A model generated the notes under the pieces. That model searched no databases. It worked only from the letters and a program-made list of their open reading frames with translations, and was not told the origin of the DNA. A stretch of DNA of 35,777 nt from DATARH01 sp036008175 (lineage in GTDB: Bacteria; Pseudomonadota; Alphaproteobacteria; ATCC43930; CGMCC-115725). The translations under genes were made by a program, and so were the position numbers. Positions 25,028 to 32,817 of this stretch are shown here, piece after piece (position 1 is the first letter of the stretch; every line of letters starts with the position of its first letter). The stretch covers positions 1 through 35,777 of the forward strand of contig DASYOB010000145.1 in the NCBI GenBank assembly GCA_036008175.1, written 5' to 3'.

Positions 25028-25779
25028 TCGGAGGCGCGATCCTTGCCGCGCGGCGATTTGTCGATCTCGCAGGCGGTGACCCGGTCGGCGGCATGCGGTG
25101 ACAGCAGCAGATGGTCGATCCGCAAGCCCTCGTCGCGATTCCAGCGCCCTGCCTGGTAGTCCCAGAAGGTGTAGCGGTGCGGCTCGCGGTGAAAAGCGCG
25201 ATAGGAATCGGTCAGGCCGAGATATAGCAACGCGCGGAATCGGGCGCGCGATTCCCTCTGGCACAGCGCGTCGTCGCGAAACGCGACCGGGTCGTAGACG
25301 TCCTCATCGGTCGGACAGATGTTGTAATCACCGGCCAGAACGAACGGAAGCTCGCGGCGGAGCAGCGCCTGGGCGTGGCCGAGTAGCCGGTCCATCCAGG
25401 CAAGCTTGTAGGTGAATTTGTCGGTGTCGATGGGATTGCCGTTCGGCAGGTAGATCGACGCGACGCGGACCTCGCCGCCGGCGGCGCCGGTGAAAGAGGC
25501 TTCGATGTACCGTGCCTGGTCGTCATCGCCCGGTTCGGGAAGGCCGCAAACGATGTCGCGCGCGGGCTCCTTCGAAATCAGCGCCACGCCGTTATAGGCG
25601 CGCTGCCCGATCGCCTCGACCCGGTAGCCGAGCGCCTGGACTTCGAGCTGGGGAAAGTCTTCCGCGGGACATTTGATTTCTTGCAGGCAAAGTACGTCAG
25701 GCTGCGCGCTCTTCAGGTAATCCAAGAGATGCGGCAGCCGTACTTTGACCGAGTTGACGTTCCAGCTGGCAATCTTCAC
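24994..25779 (-). CDS. xth: Exodeoxyribonuclease III
   Basis: The 261-aa protein has ExoIII/AP-endonuclease family length. It cuts at abasic sites in base excision repair and degrades one strand from 3' ends. MKIASWNVNSVKVRLPHL, LCLQEIKCPAEDFP (metal-binding Glu), SIYLPNGNPIDTDKF, AGDYNICPTDEDVYDP (Asp/Asn active site), LRIDHLLLSP and ASDHTPIWCEL (catalytic Asp-His) are all intact. It is soluble and cytoplasmic. It lies convergent to the channel gene, with coding ends overlapping by 34 bases, and 18 bases downstream of the erpA stop on the same strand, so it is probably transcribed with erpA. Confidence 0.96.
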   Translation of the reverse strand: MKIASWNVNSVKVRLPHLLDYLKSAQPDVLCLQEIKCPAEDFPQLEVQALGYRVEAIGQRAYNGVALISKEPARDIVCGLPEPGDDDQARYIEASFTGAAGGEVRVASIYLPNGNPIDTDKFTYKLAWMDRLLGHAQALLRRELPFVLAGDYNICPTDEDVYDPVAFRDDALCQRESRARFRALLYLGLTDSYRAFHREPHRYTFWDYQAGRWNRDEGLRIDHLLLSPHAADRVTACEIDKSPRGKDRASDHTPIWCELAV

Positions 25780-25797
25780 GTCGAGGACGAACTAGGC

Positions 25798-26163
25798 TCA
25801 AGCAACCGAGAACGAATTGCCGCAGCCGCAGGACGAGGCAGCGTTCGGGTTCTTGATCTGGAACGAGGCACCCATCAGGTCCTCAACGAAATCGACCTCG
25901 GAGCCGCTAAGGAGGTCGAGCGATACGTCGTCGACCACCACCTGGATGCCATCGCGCTCGAAGACCACATCCTCAGGGCTTTTCTCGTCGTCGAAGGACA
26001 ACCCATATTGAAAGCCGGAACAGCCGCCCCCGGAGACTGCGATGCGCAGAAACACATCGGTGGCGGCCTCTTCCTGCTGCTTCAAGGCGGCAATGCGGCG
26101 CGCCGCGCTCTCGGTGATGATGATGCCGCGTTCGCCGACGGCCTGTGTCGCGACCTCTGACAT
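25798..26163 (-). CDS. erpA: Iron-sulfur cluster insertion protein ErpA (A-type carrier)
   Basis: The 121-aa protein is an A-type carrier that binds an iron-sulfur cluster and passes it to apo-enzymes. The three conserved cysteines are visible: SGGGCSGFQYGLSFDD and the C-terminal SSCGCGNSFSV. The ending CGCGxSFSV favours ErpA over IscA (CGCGESF followed by an end). The N-terminus ITESAARRIAALKQQEE is also typical. A promoter with a perfect TTGACA -35 lies just upstream (26206-26233). The exonuclease III gene follows after 18 bases. No suf or isc genes lie in the window. Confidence 0.93.
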   Translation of the reverse strand: MSEVATQAVGERGIIITESAARRIAALKQQEEAATDVFLRIAVSGGGCSGFQYGLSFDDEKSPEDVVFERDGIQVVVDDVSLDLLSGSEVDFVEDLMGASFQIKNPNAASSCGCGNSFSVA

Positions 26164-26205
26164 GTGCTCTCCGTGCTTCGTCTCGCCCGCATCGTCCCAC
26201 GGGTG

Positions 26206-26233
26206 TATTTAAGCACGATCCGCCTCCTGTCAA
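26206..26233 (-). promoter_or_regulatory. Promoter for erpA-xth
   Basis: On the minus strand TTGACA (26233-26228) is a perfect -35. It is followed after 16 bases by TAAATA (26211-26206), or TTAAAT one base earlier, as -10. The start site would be about 35 bases before the erpA ATG at 26163. The region is shared with the divergent transketolase-like gene. Confidence 0.55.
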
Positions 26234-26297
26234 AGCGCGTGAGTGCCGCGGCGCCGGATCGCGTGGAGGCGGATCAGGGAATTCAGAGGAGCTGGGG

Positions 26298-28670
26298 ATG
26301 CTGCGGGCATTGCCGGGAGGACGCAGTCGCGAGCCTGAGACCGTGGCGGCCGACAAGCTCGCTTGCCTCGCGGCGCTCGAACGCAAGGTGCTGTGGCTCT
26401 CGACCTGGATGATCCACAACGCCAACCATCTGCGGCCGAGCCGCGACGGGCTCAAGGTCGGTGGCCATCAGGCATCGAGCGCCTCCGTCGCGACTCTGAT
26501 GACCGCGCTCTATCTCGACGTCATGCGGCCGCAGGACCGGGTGGCGGTAAAGCCGCATGCCGCGCCGGTGTTTCATGCACTGCAATATCTTCTTGGCCAG
26601 CAAACCCGGGAAAAACTCGAAGGCTTCCGCGCTTACGGCGGCGCGCAATCCTACCCCTCCCGCACCAAGGACGGCGACATCGTCGATTTCTCGACCGGTT
26701 CGGTGGGCCTTGGAGTCGGCATGACCCTGTTTGCCTCCTTGGTGCAGGATTATCTGCGGCTGCATCGCCTGATCCCGGGTGACGCTCCGCCGGGACGGAT
26801 GATCGCGCTGGCCGGCGACGCCGAGCTAGACGAGGGCAACATCTTCGAGGCGCTGCTCGAAGGCTGGAAGCATGATGTCCGCAATCTGTGGTGGATCATC
26901 GACTACAACCGACAGAGCCTCGACGCGGTCGTCTCCGACCGCCTGTTCGGCCGCATCGATGCGCTGTTCGAGATGTTCGGCTGGCGGGTCGTCAGCCTGA
27001 AATACGGTCGGCTGCTGCAAGCCGCCTTCGACCGGCCAGATGGCGAGCACCTGCGCGAGTGGATCGACGAATGTCCGAATTCGCTCTACTCAGCGCTGGT
27101 CTACAAGGGCGGGGAGGGGTGGCGCGAGCATTTGCGCCGCGATCTCAATCGCTATCCCGGGATCCGCGCGATCCTCGAAGAGCATGATGACGACGCGCTG
27201 GCGCGGCTGATGACCAATCTCGCCGGGCACGATCTGGGTTCCGTGCTCGACGCGCTGCACGCCGTTACCGACGACCAGCCGACCTGCTTTATCGCCTATA
27301 CGATCAAGGGCTACGGGCTCCCCTTCGCCGGCCACAAGGACAATCACGCGGGGCTGATGAACCCGCAGCAGATGGCGATATTCCAGCGCAGCATGGCGGT
27401 CCGGCCGGGAGAGGAATGGGATGGCTTTACCGGCCTCGACATTCCGGCTGAAAAGCTCCAGGCGTTTCTCGCGGAGGTGCCGCTTGCCCGCGCCGGTATA
27501 CGCAGTCACCGAACGCCGCCGATTCCGGTCCCAATCGAGCTGGCGGCACCAAAAGGGCAGCTGCTGTCTACCCAGGAGGCCTTCGGCCGTATCCTCGGCG
27601 CGCTGGCCGCCGGCGATAGCGACTTGGCCGGGCGCATCGTAACCACGTCACCCGACGTGACGGTTTCGACAAATCTCGGCGCCTGGGTCAATCGCCGCGG
27701 CATCTTCGACCGCACCGAGCGCGTCGACACCTTTCGCGAGGAGAAGGTCGTCTCAGCGCAGCGCTGGGGTATGACGCCAAAGGGGCAGCATATCGAACTC
27801 GGCATCGCCGAGCACAACCTGTTCCTTGAACTAGCAGCGCTCGGGCTTGCCGGCCCACTGTTCGGCGCGCGCCTCCTGCCGATCGGCACGATCTACGACC
27901 CGTTCATCAAGCGCGGGCTCGACGCCTTCAATTACGCGCTTTACCAGGATGCGCGCTTCATTCTCGTCGCGACCCCGTCGGGCATAACGCTGGCGCCCGA
28001 AGGTGGCGCGCATCAGTCGATTGCTGAGCCACTTATCGGTCTCGCGCAGCCGGGGTTGGTCGGCTTTGAGCCGGCTTATGCCGACGAGCTCGCCTGCCTG
28101 TTGCGCTGGGCTTTCGAGGAAATCCAGCGCGAGGACGGCCGATCCGTCTATTTCCGGCTATCGACGCGGCCGGTCGAGCAGCCCCGGCGCGAAATGGGCG
28201 CGGCGCTGGCCGAGGCGATCGTCGCCGGCGGCTATTGGCTGCGCGAGCCTGAACCCGATGCCGACCTGGCGATCGGCTATTGCGGTGCGGTCGCACCTGA
28301 GGCGCTCGGTGCTTACGAAGCGATTTGTGAGGATGTTCCCGGCGCCGGTCTGTTGGCGATCACCTCCCCAGACCGGCTGCATCGAGAATGGCGCGAAGCG
28401 TTAGCGCGGGGTGGTACCTGCACCGCGGAGCGGCTCTTGCGGCAGCTGCGGCCGGGCGCGGCACTCGTCACAGTCGGCGACAGCCACCCCGCGACCCTGT
28501 CTTGGCTCGGCAGCGTCGCCCGAAATGTCGTGGTTCCTCTCGGGGTAGACCGGTTTGGCCAATCGGGTGACATCCCGGACCTGTATCGGGTCCATGGTAT
28601 CGATGCGGACGCGATCCTGGATGCGGCGGCGCGCGCCTGCGTGCGCGCGTCCTCGGAAATCGTGGGCTAG
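26298..28670 (+). CDS. Thiamine-diphosphate enzyme, transketolase / pyruvate dehydrogenase E1 (AceE, MdeB)-like
   Basis: The protein has 790 aa from the ATG at 26298, with GAGGAG seven bases upstream. The frame is open to 26145, but that part overlaps the divergent erpA gene. The N-terminal domain has the ThDP-binding motif AGDAELDEGN ending near IDYNRQSLDA. HNANHLRPSRDGLKVGGHQAS resembles homodimeric PDH E1. The middle pyrimidine-binding domain has IELGIAEHNLFLELAALGLAG, with the Glu that activates thiamine, and a transketolase C-terminal domain follows. It is shorter than AceE (about 890 aa) and lacks E2 and E3 genes nearby. The family includes MdeB-like 2-oxo-acid dehydrogenases. The substrate is unknown; a 2-oxo acid or a ketose phosphate are both possible. 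Confidence 0.85.
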   Translation: MLRALPGGRSREPETVAADKLACLAALERKVLWLSTWMIHNANHLRPSRDGLKVGGHQASSASVATLMTALYLDVMRPQDRVAVKPHAAPVFHALQYLLGQQTREKLEGFRAYGGAQSYPSRTKDGDIVDFSTGSVGLGVGMTLFASLVQDYLRLHRLIPGDAPPGRMIALAGDAELDEGNIFEALLEGWKHDVRNLWWIIDYNRQSLDAVVSDRLFGRIDALFEMFGWRVVSLKYGRLLQAAFDRPDGEHLREWIDECPNSLYSALVYKGGEGWREHLRRDLNRYPGIRAILEEHDDDALARLMTNLAGHDLGSVLDALHAVTDDQPTCFIAYTIKGYGLPFAGHKDNHAGLMNPQQMAIFQRSMAVRPGEEWDGFTGLDIPAEKLQAFLAEVPLARAGIRSHRTPPIPVPIELAAPKGQLLSTQEAFGRILGALAAGDSDLAGRIVTTSPDVTVSTNLGAWVNRRGIFDRTERVDTFREEKVVSAQRWGMTPKGQHIELGIAEHNLFLELAALGLAGPLFGARLLPIGTIYDPFIKRGLDAFNYALYQDARFILVATPSGITLAPEGGAHQSIAEPLIGLAQPGLVGFEPAYADELACLLRWAFEEIQREDGRSVYFRLSTRPVEQPRREMGAALAEAIVAGGYWLREPEPDADLAIGYCGAVAPEALGAYEAICEDVPGAGLLAITSPDRLHREWREALARGGTCTAERLLRQLRPGAALVTVGDSHPATLSWLGSVARNVVVPLGVDRFGQSGDIPDLYRVHGIDADAILDAAARACVRASSEIVG

Positions 28671-28680
28671 CTCAGAACAT

Positions 28681-28715
28681 CAGCCATGCCGGCCGACATC
28701 AGGCCGGCATGGCTG
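28681..28715. terminator. Bidirectional hairpin terminator between convergent genes
   Basis: CAGCCATGCCGGCC (28681-28694) and GGCCGGCATGGCTG (28702-28715) form a perfect 14-bp stem with a 7-base loop. It lies 10 bp after the transketolase-like gene and 10 bp after the convergent secreted-protein gene, so it probably ends both. There is no T-tract directly after it on either strand. Confidence 0.75.
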
Positions 28716-28725
28716 CGTGGCAGGC

Positions 28726-29139
28726 TTACTGGTTTTTTGGCTGCGCGGTGTTCGGGATCTGACCGGTGATGCTGTTGCCGCCAGCGCTGTTCGGGAGCTG
28801 GTTGGTCTGCGGCGTCATCTGCGGATTTGGATTGCTGGATCCAACGCCGACCGGCTGCGTGCCCATCTGCTGACGGTGCAGCTTGGCCGTGCGCGTGCGC
28901 TGGTGGCTCAGAGCGGCGGTGCGGGTATGCTTCCGGGTGAGAGCCATCGCGTGCCGCGACTTGGTAATCTTGTGCCGGACCGCCACGCGTTTGGTGCCCT
29001 GGTGCATTTGCTGGGTGGATCTGGATTGCATCGTCGGCGACGACGTAGTGCTGGGCTGATTGATGCCCTGCGCCTGAGCGGCGGCGGCCAAGCCGATTCC
29101 CAAAACGAGAGCGATCACTGCTCCCCTTGTATGTTTCAT
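28726..29139 (-). CDS. Small exported basic/polar protein of unknown function
   Basis: The predicted protein is 137 aa from the ATG at 29139, with TTGGAG upstream. A signal peptide is clear: MKHTRGAVIALVLGIGLAAA with cleavage probable after AQA (about residue 25). The mature part starts with a Ser/Thr/Gln-rich stretch. It continues as a strongly basic segment (RVAVRHKITKSRHAMALTRK, then THR/HQRTRT repeats) and ends in an Asn/Pro/Gln-rich tail. No known domain is seen. The basic centre could bind nucleic acid, lipopolysaccharide or peptidoglycan, which is only a guess from charge. Upstream, GTAAC-N16-CGTT (29215-29191) resembles an EcfG general-stress promoter. The next gene upstream, also exported, has the same promoter type, so both may be stress-induced envelope proteins. 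Confidence 0.75.
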   Translation of the reverse strand: MKHTRGAVIALVLGIGLAAAAQAQGINQPSTTSSPTMQSRSTQQMHQGTKRVAVRHKITKSRHAMALTRKHTRTAALSHQRTRTAKLHRQQMGTQPVGVGSSNPNPQMTPQTNQLPNSAGGNSITGQIPNTAQPKNQ

Positions 29140-29190
29140 CGAGTGTTTCTCCAATGGTTGAGGCACGACCACCCCGTGCCCCCACAGTTG

Positions 29191-29215
29191 AACGGGACGG
29201 TCCGCATCAAGTTAC
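29191..29215 (-). promoter_or_regulatory. EcfG-type stress promoter for the small basic exported protein
   Basis: On the minus strand GTAAC (29215-29211), 16 bases, then CGTT (29194-29191). The EcfG consensus of alphaproteobacterial general stress genes is GGAAC-N16/17-CGTT, so one -35 base differs. It lies 52 bases before the ATG at 29139. Confidence 0.5.
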
Positions 29216-29298
29216 CCAGCCATCGCCAAAGCTGAATGCGTCGCTTGAGAGTCGCGCATTCTGAAATTCGTCCGAATGCCCATGTAGCGAAGCGCCAG

Positions 29299-29338
29299 AA
29301 AAAACGACGGCCTGCCGGCCATCGCTGGCCGGCAGGCC
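29299..29338 (-). terminator. Rho-independent terminator of the peptidoglycan-binding protein gene
   Basis: GGCCTGCCGGCCA (29309-29321) and TGGCCGGCAGGCC (29326-29338) form a perfect 13-bp stem with a TCGC loop. On the minus strand it is followed within a few bases by six T residues (A6 at 29299-29304 on plus). It lies 30 bp after the stop of the gene ending at 29369. Confidence 0.88.
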
Positions 29339-29368
29339 TGCCATGCGCAAAATCCGGATCGGAACAGT

Positions 29369-29821
29369 TCAGCGCGCGAAGAATTGGCCGCCGGTGCTGA
29401 TGCCGCCTGCACCCAGCGGAGAAACCTGAGGGTTGTCCGGGCTCGTCATCGGCCCGTTGCCGAGGGGTGGCGCGCTGCTGCCATAGCCGACGGTGGGATT
29501 GCTATTCATCAGCCAGGCAAACGTCGTCCGGTCGAGCGTGTCGGTCCGCGGCAGCCCGTTCCGCTGCTGGAAGGCAGTGATCGCGGCCCGCGTGTTCGGA
29601 TCCATCCTTCCGTCGATCGGTCCACGGTACAGGCCGAGCGTGCTCAGCTGCTGCTGTGCCTCTCGAACACTCGCGGTCGCCGCTACCGGAGCGGTGCCAG
29701 GAAGCGCGTTCCGCCAATCGGTGGGCGTCGGACCGCCAGTTGCCCACGATTGGGCTTCGGCCGCTCCGGCCAGTCCTATGGCGAAAGCGAGGGCGAGCGC
29801 TGCGGTGGCGGAATACTTCAT
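29369..29821 (-). CDS. Exported peptidoglycan-binding (PG_binding_1) domain protein
   Basis: The predicted protein is 150 aa from the ATG at 29821, with GGAG 8 bases upstream. A GTG four codons earlier is less likely because it would contain that Shine-Dalgarno. The signal peptide MKYSATAALALAFAIGLAGA is probably cleaved after AEAQ. The mature protein has one peptidoglycan-binding domain, about residues 50-105: VREAQQQLSTLGLYRGPIDG, RMDPNTRAAITAFQQRNGLP, then LDRTTFAWLM. No catalytic domain is attached, and the C-terminal tail is Gly/Pro/Ser-rich. It probably sits in the periplasm bound to the wall. A full EcfG-type promoter match (29890-29866) suggests general stress control. A strong terminator follows, so it is a single-gene unit. 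Confidence 0.88.
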   Translation of the reverse strand: MKYSATAALALAFAIGLAGAAEAQSWATGGPTPTDWRNALPGTAPVAATASVREAQQQLSTLGLYRGPIDGRMDPNTRAAITAFQQRNGLPRTDTLDRTTFAWLMNSNPTVGYGSSAPPLGNGPMTSPDNPQVSPLGAGGISTGGQFFAR

Positions 29822-29865
29822 CGGGTTCTCCACTGGTGAGCACGCGAATTTGCCGTGTCACACCG

Positions 29866-29890
29866 AACGGTCATCGCGCCGTGGCGTTCC
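29866..29890 (-). promoter_or_regulatory. EcfG-type general stress promoter for the peptidoglycan-binding protein
   Basis: On the minus strand GGAAC (29890-29886), a 16-base spacer, then CGTT (29869-29866). This is an exact match to the EcfG consensus GGAAC-N16/17-CGTT. It lies 45 bases before the ATG at 29821. Confidence 0.68.
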
Positions 29891-29943
29891 CGGTTTATCC
29901 CCCAGTTGAAGCGGCTTGCGATATTCAACCGCTAAGCGTCAGC

Positions 29944-31119
29944 CTATTGCGGACCGGCCCGCACCGAGGCCGGGTGCCCCGGCAACTTGAAGCGTTGGCC
30001 GGTATCGCTCAGCTTATCGCCGTCAACTTTCAGCACCGACATGTCCTGATCGATAAAGTTGCCAATATAGAGATAGCCGCCGTCCGTGCTGAACGCACCG
30101 CCCTCCGGTAGCGCCCCGACCCCAACCTCGCCGGTCTTTGTCACCTTCTTTCCGTCGATCTTGAGCGCGGTGACCGCCCCGCCGGGGTGGTAGTACCAGG
30201 TATCCTTCGACCGGTTCGAGCCGCGCGCCTCGATCGTGACGACGAGATCGCCCTTCGGGCTGAGCACCAGCCCCTCGGGCGAATCGCCGACAGTGATGTG
30301 ATCGATCACTCGCGGCGGATTGGCTTCGAGGTCGATCACGCTGACCGTGTCAACGTGACCGTCGGAGCTGCCGCCACTGCCGGTATCGGCGACAATTCCC
30401 AGCTTGCTGTCGGGCGTGATCACAACATTGTACGGATAGATCCCGACCGGCAAATCGGCGTTTTTGTCATAGCTAACTTTGTCGCCGTCGATCGCCAGCA
30501 TCGCGATCTTGTTCGCCGCCGACTTGGTTGCCAGCGCGCGCTTGCCGTCCGGAGCAATCGCGACGGCGGAAACCTGGTCCGGTCCGGCGCCGACAGCGAC
30601 CGAACCGACGGCTTTGACCTCCTTGCCCTTGATCGACAGCACCGAGACGGTGCCTTCGTCGCGGTTGGCAACGAGCGCCATGTCGCCCTTGGGCCCAATC
30701 GCCAAGCCCGACGGCTTCTTCCCGACCGCGATGGTGTCGATCTGTTTCGGCGGGTTCGCCTTCAGATCGATGACAAAAACCTTGTCGTCGGAGACCAGCG
30801 TGGGTTTCCCGTCCTTTTCGGGGCCGGGGATGACCGAATTAGCGACCAGCGCGATCTCGCCCGATTGGTGGATCGCCAGGTTGGTCGGCGGCCCTTGGAT
30901 CGAGTTCATCAATGGGATCGTCGCCGCGATCCGTGGCGCCGCCGGCTTCGAGATATCGATAATCGACAGGGTGTCGTGACCGGCCTCGTGGATGTTCTGA
31001 TCCATGCCCTGCTTCTCGTCATTGCCGACGATCATCAGCTGGGCCCCGGCCATCCCGCAGAAAAGGCCAGTAACGACCGCCGCCAATGCCGCGCAACCGC
31101 AGATGCGCCATCCAGGCAT
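29944..31119 (-). CDS. Exported YncE-like beta-propeller protein
   Basis: The predicted protein is 391 aa from the ATG at 31119, with GGAGGGG upstream. The frame extends to 31197, but this start gives a signal peptide (MPGWRICGCAALAAVVTGLF, cleavage near AGA). The mature part is built of repeated beta-propeller blades of the YncE/40-residue surface-layer type, seen in recurring phrases: TLSIIDISKPAAPR, VFVIDLKANPPKQIDTI, TVSVLSIKGKEVK, VSVIDLEANPPRVIDHI and VTALKIDGKKVTK, alternating with GLAIGPKGDMALVANR-type strands. About seven blades fit the length. Such proteins are periplasmic or surface-attached binding scaffolds; the ligand is unknown. No cytochrome or quinoprotein motif is seen. It stands alone, ending 54 bp upstream of the EcfG promoter of the next gene. 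Confidence 0.88.
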   Translation of the reverse strand: MPGWRICGCAALAAVVTGLFCGMAGAQLMIVGNDEKQGMDQNIHEAGHDTLSIIDISKPAAPRIAATIPLMNSIQGPPTNLAIHQSGEIALVANSVIPGPEKDGKPTLVSDDKVFVIDLKANPPKQIDTIAVGKKPSGLAIGPKGDMALVANRDEGTVSVLSIKGKEVKAVGSVAVGAGPDQVSAVAIAPDGKRALATKSAANKIAMLAIDGDKVSYDKNADLPVGIYPYNVVITPDSKLGIVADTGSGGSSDGHVDTVSVIDLEANPPRVIDHITVGDSPEGLVLSPKGDLVVTIEARGSNRSKDTWYYHPGGAVTALKIDGKKVTKTGEVGVGALPEGGAFSTDGGYLYIGNFIDQDMSVLKVDGDKLSDTGQRFKLPGHPASVRAGPQ

Positions 31120-31259
31120 TTCCCCCTCCGATGTTATTTCGGCACAGTGACCGGCACCATTGCGGGAGATGCTGCCGCGATTGCCCGGCCACGGCAAGCG
31201 CTAGCCGGGCATCTCGGCGAAGTGCGCCATCTCCACGAATGCCTGTGCACGAGCCGGGG

Positions 31260-31889
31260 CTATACAGCTGGTACTGACCCGATGAAGGGCTGCCCGAAGC
31301 ACAGATCGCATTCTTCAAGGAAGGCGAGCTCGGCGGCGGTTGAGGGCCGTCCGAGGATCGGGTTGCGATGCGGGAAGCGGCCGAAGCGTTCGATGATCTC
31401 GAGATGGCGCCGTGACATGTGCGAGTCCGTCGGTCGGCCGGGAACCGGTGGCAACGCCTGCAGCAGCGCGATCCCGCGTTCCTGGTCGGCGAGCACCTCG
31501 CTGTGTTCGAACGGCAGGTAAAAAAACAGGCGCCAGGCGGTGGGCACCTTCTGGTCGAAGCCGCAGACCAGCGCCCGGTTGGCAATGGCCAGCGCCTGAG
31601 GATCGCTGGCGAATGCGCGCGGCGTGCTGCGGAAGATGTTGCGGGGTACCTGATCGAGCAGCATCACCAGTGCCAGCGCGCTTTCCGGCATCGCCTCCCA
31701 AACCGCCAGCGCGCCGGCGATCGCCAACTCGTGATCCGCGGCGAAACCTGTTCGCACGGCCTCGTCGAATTCCGGCGTGCTGCGAAACCAGATCTGGCGA
31801 TGGTGCAACCGCTCCGGGTCGCCGGGCGAGCCAAACCAGAAATCCAGCAATGCCCGCGCCCGTTCCGGGAGAGGGCTGGCCTCTTTCAC
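31260..31889 (-). CDS. DUF924 family protein
   Basis: The predicted protein is 209 aa from the GTG at 31889, which overlaps the stop of the dioxygenase gene as GTGA. An upstream open frame to 32054 lies inside that gene and is rejected. DUF924 proteins are about 180-210 aa, helical and TPR-like, of unknown function. Signatures are ARALLDFWFGSPGDPERLHH, WFRSTPEFDEAVR, ALVMLLDQVPRNIFRSTPRA, FASDPQALAIANRAL, FFYLPFEHSE and FGRFPHRNPILGR. All are present, so the protein should be intact. The 4-base overlap suggests translation coupled to the dioxygenase. It is the last gene of the sugar-acid operon; its role there is unknown. Confidence 0.92.
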   Translation of the reverse strand: MKEASPLPERARALLDFWFGSPGDPERLHHRQIWFRSTPEFDEAVRTGFAADHELAIAGALAVWEAMPESALALVMLLDQVPRNIFRSTPRAFASDPQALAIANRALVCGFDQKVPTAWRLFFYLPFEHSEVLADQERGIALLQALPPVPGRPTDSHMSRRHLEIIERFGRFPHRNPILGRPSTAAELAFLEECDLCFGQPFIGSVPAV

Positions 31890-32800
31890 GGAAGCGCCTG
31901 CGCGGCGAGGCTGCGGGCAGCCGTCGAGAGCGCGATCACCGGCTCTCCAGCGAGCGTCGTGCGGCGCACGTCGCGCACTTCGTTGCGATCGAAGCGACGG
32001 GCGCGATGCATTGTCGCGCGGTTGTCCCACACGACAAGATCGCCGACCCGCCATTTATGCGAGTAGACGAACTCGCGCTGGGTCGCGTGCTCGGTCAGGT
32101 CGCGCAGAAACATCCGTGCTTCCGGGATGGTCCAGCCAACGATCGCGCCGGCATGTGCTGCCAGAAACAGGGATTTCCGCCCGCTCTTTGGATGAATACG
32201 AACCAGCGGGTGCCGCACCGGTGCGAAGGCTTTGATCTCTTCCGGCGTCAGGCCGGTAAAACCGATCGCCTCGCGCGAATACAGCAGCGAATGCTCGCAG
32301 ACAAGATCGGCGATTTCCGCCTTGGCACGCGCATCGAGCGCGTCGTAAGCGGCCCGCATGTCGGCGAATTCAGTATTTGCGCCCCAGGACGGGAGCACGC
32401 GACCGGAGAGCAGCGAGTACTTCGCCGGCACCGGACGGAACGAACTGTCGGAATGCCACAGCCGGTCGCCGAGCTTGAAGAACCACACCCGGTCGTCGGC
32501 GGACATGATGTTGCCGTGCCTGTCGAGGTTCGAGAAATCGATGATCCCCGGGCCGAGGCGCTGCTCCTCGTGGTGACGGATATGCCCCGGCGTCCCGTAG
32601 CTCTCGAGCTCGCCGAAATGGCGGGTAAAAGCGATCTGCTCCTCGTCGGTGAGCGGCTGCTCGCGGAATACCAGCACCGCATACCGATCCATGCCGTCCT
32701 CGATCGCGGTCACCTCCTCGGGATCGAGCGGCCTGCGGCAATCGATGCCGGTAACTTCGCCGGCAAAAACCGGCGTCAGCGGGCGGATCGACAAGGTCAT
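31886..32800 (-). CDS. TauD/TfdA family Fe(II)/2-oxoglutarate dioxygenase
   Basis: The 304-aa protein belongs to the taurine/2,4-D dioxygenase family. Such enzymes use iron, oxygen and 2-oxoglutarate to hydroxylate a substrate, often splitting a C-S, C-O or C-N bond. The iron ligands are visible as WHSDSSF (His116, Asp118) and TMHRARRF (His265), with the 2-oxoglutarate Arg around 279-280 (VRRTTL). The N-terminus MTLSIRPLTPVFAGEVTGID is typical. The substrate cannot be told; it shares more phrases with TfdA-like than taurine-specific members. GAGGGG serves as ribosome-binding site. It lies 17 bp after the FAH-family gene and overlaps the DUF924 gene by 4 bases, so it belongs to the sugar-acid operon. 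Confidence 0.93.
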   Translation of the reverse strand: MTLSIRPLTPVFAGEVTGIDCRRPLDPEEVTAIEDGMDRYAVLVFREQPLTDEEQIAFTRHFGELESYGTPGHIRHHEEQRLGPGIIDFSNLDRHGNIMSADDRVWFFKLGDRLWHSDSSFRPVPAKYSLLSGRVLPSWGANTEFADMRAAYDALDARAKAEIADLVCEHSLLYSREAIGFTGLTPEEIKAFAPVRHPLVRIHPKSGRKSLFLAAHAGAIVGWTIPEARMFLRDLTEHATQREFVYSHKWRVGDLVVWDNRATMHRARRFDRNEVRDVRRTTLAGEPVIALSTAARSLAAQALP

Positions 32801-32817
32801 CCGGGCTTCCCCTCAAA

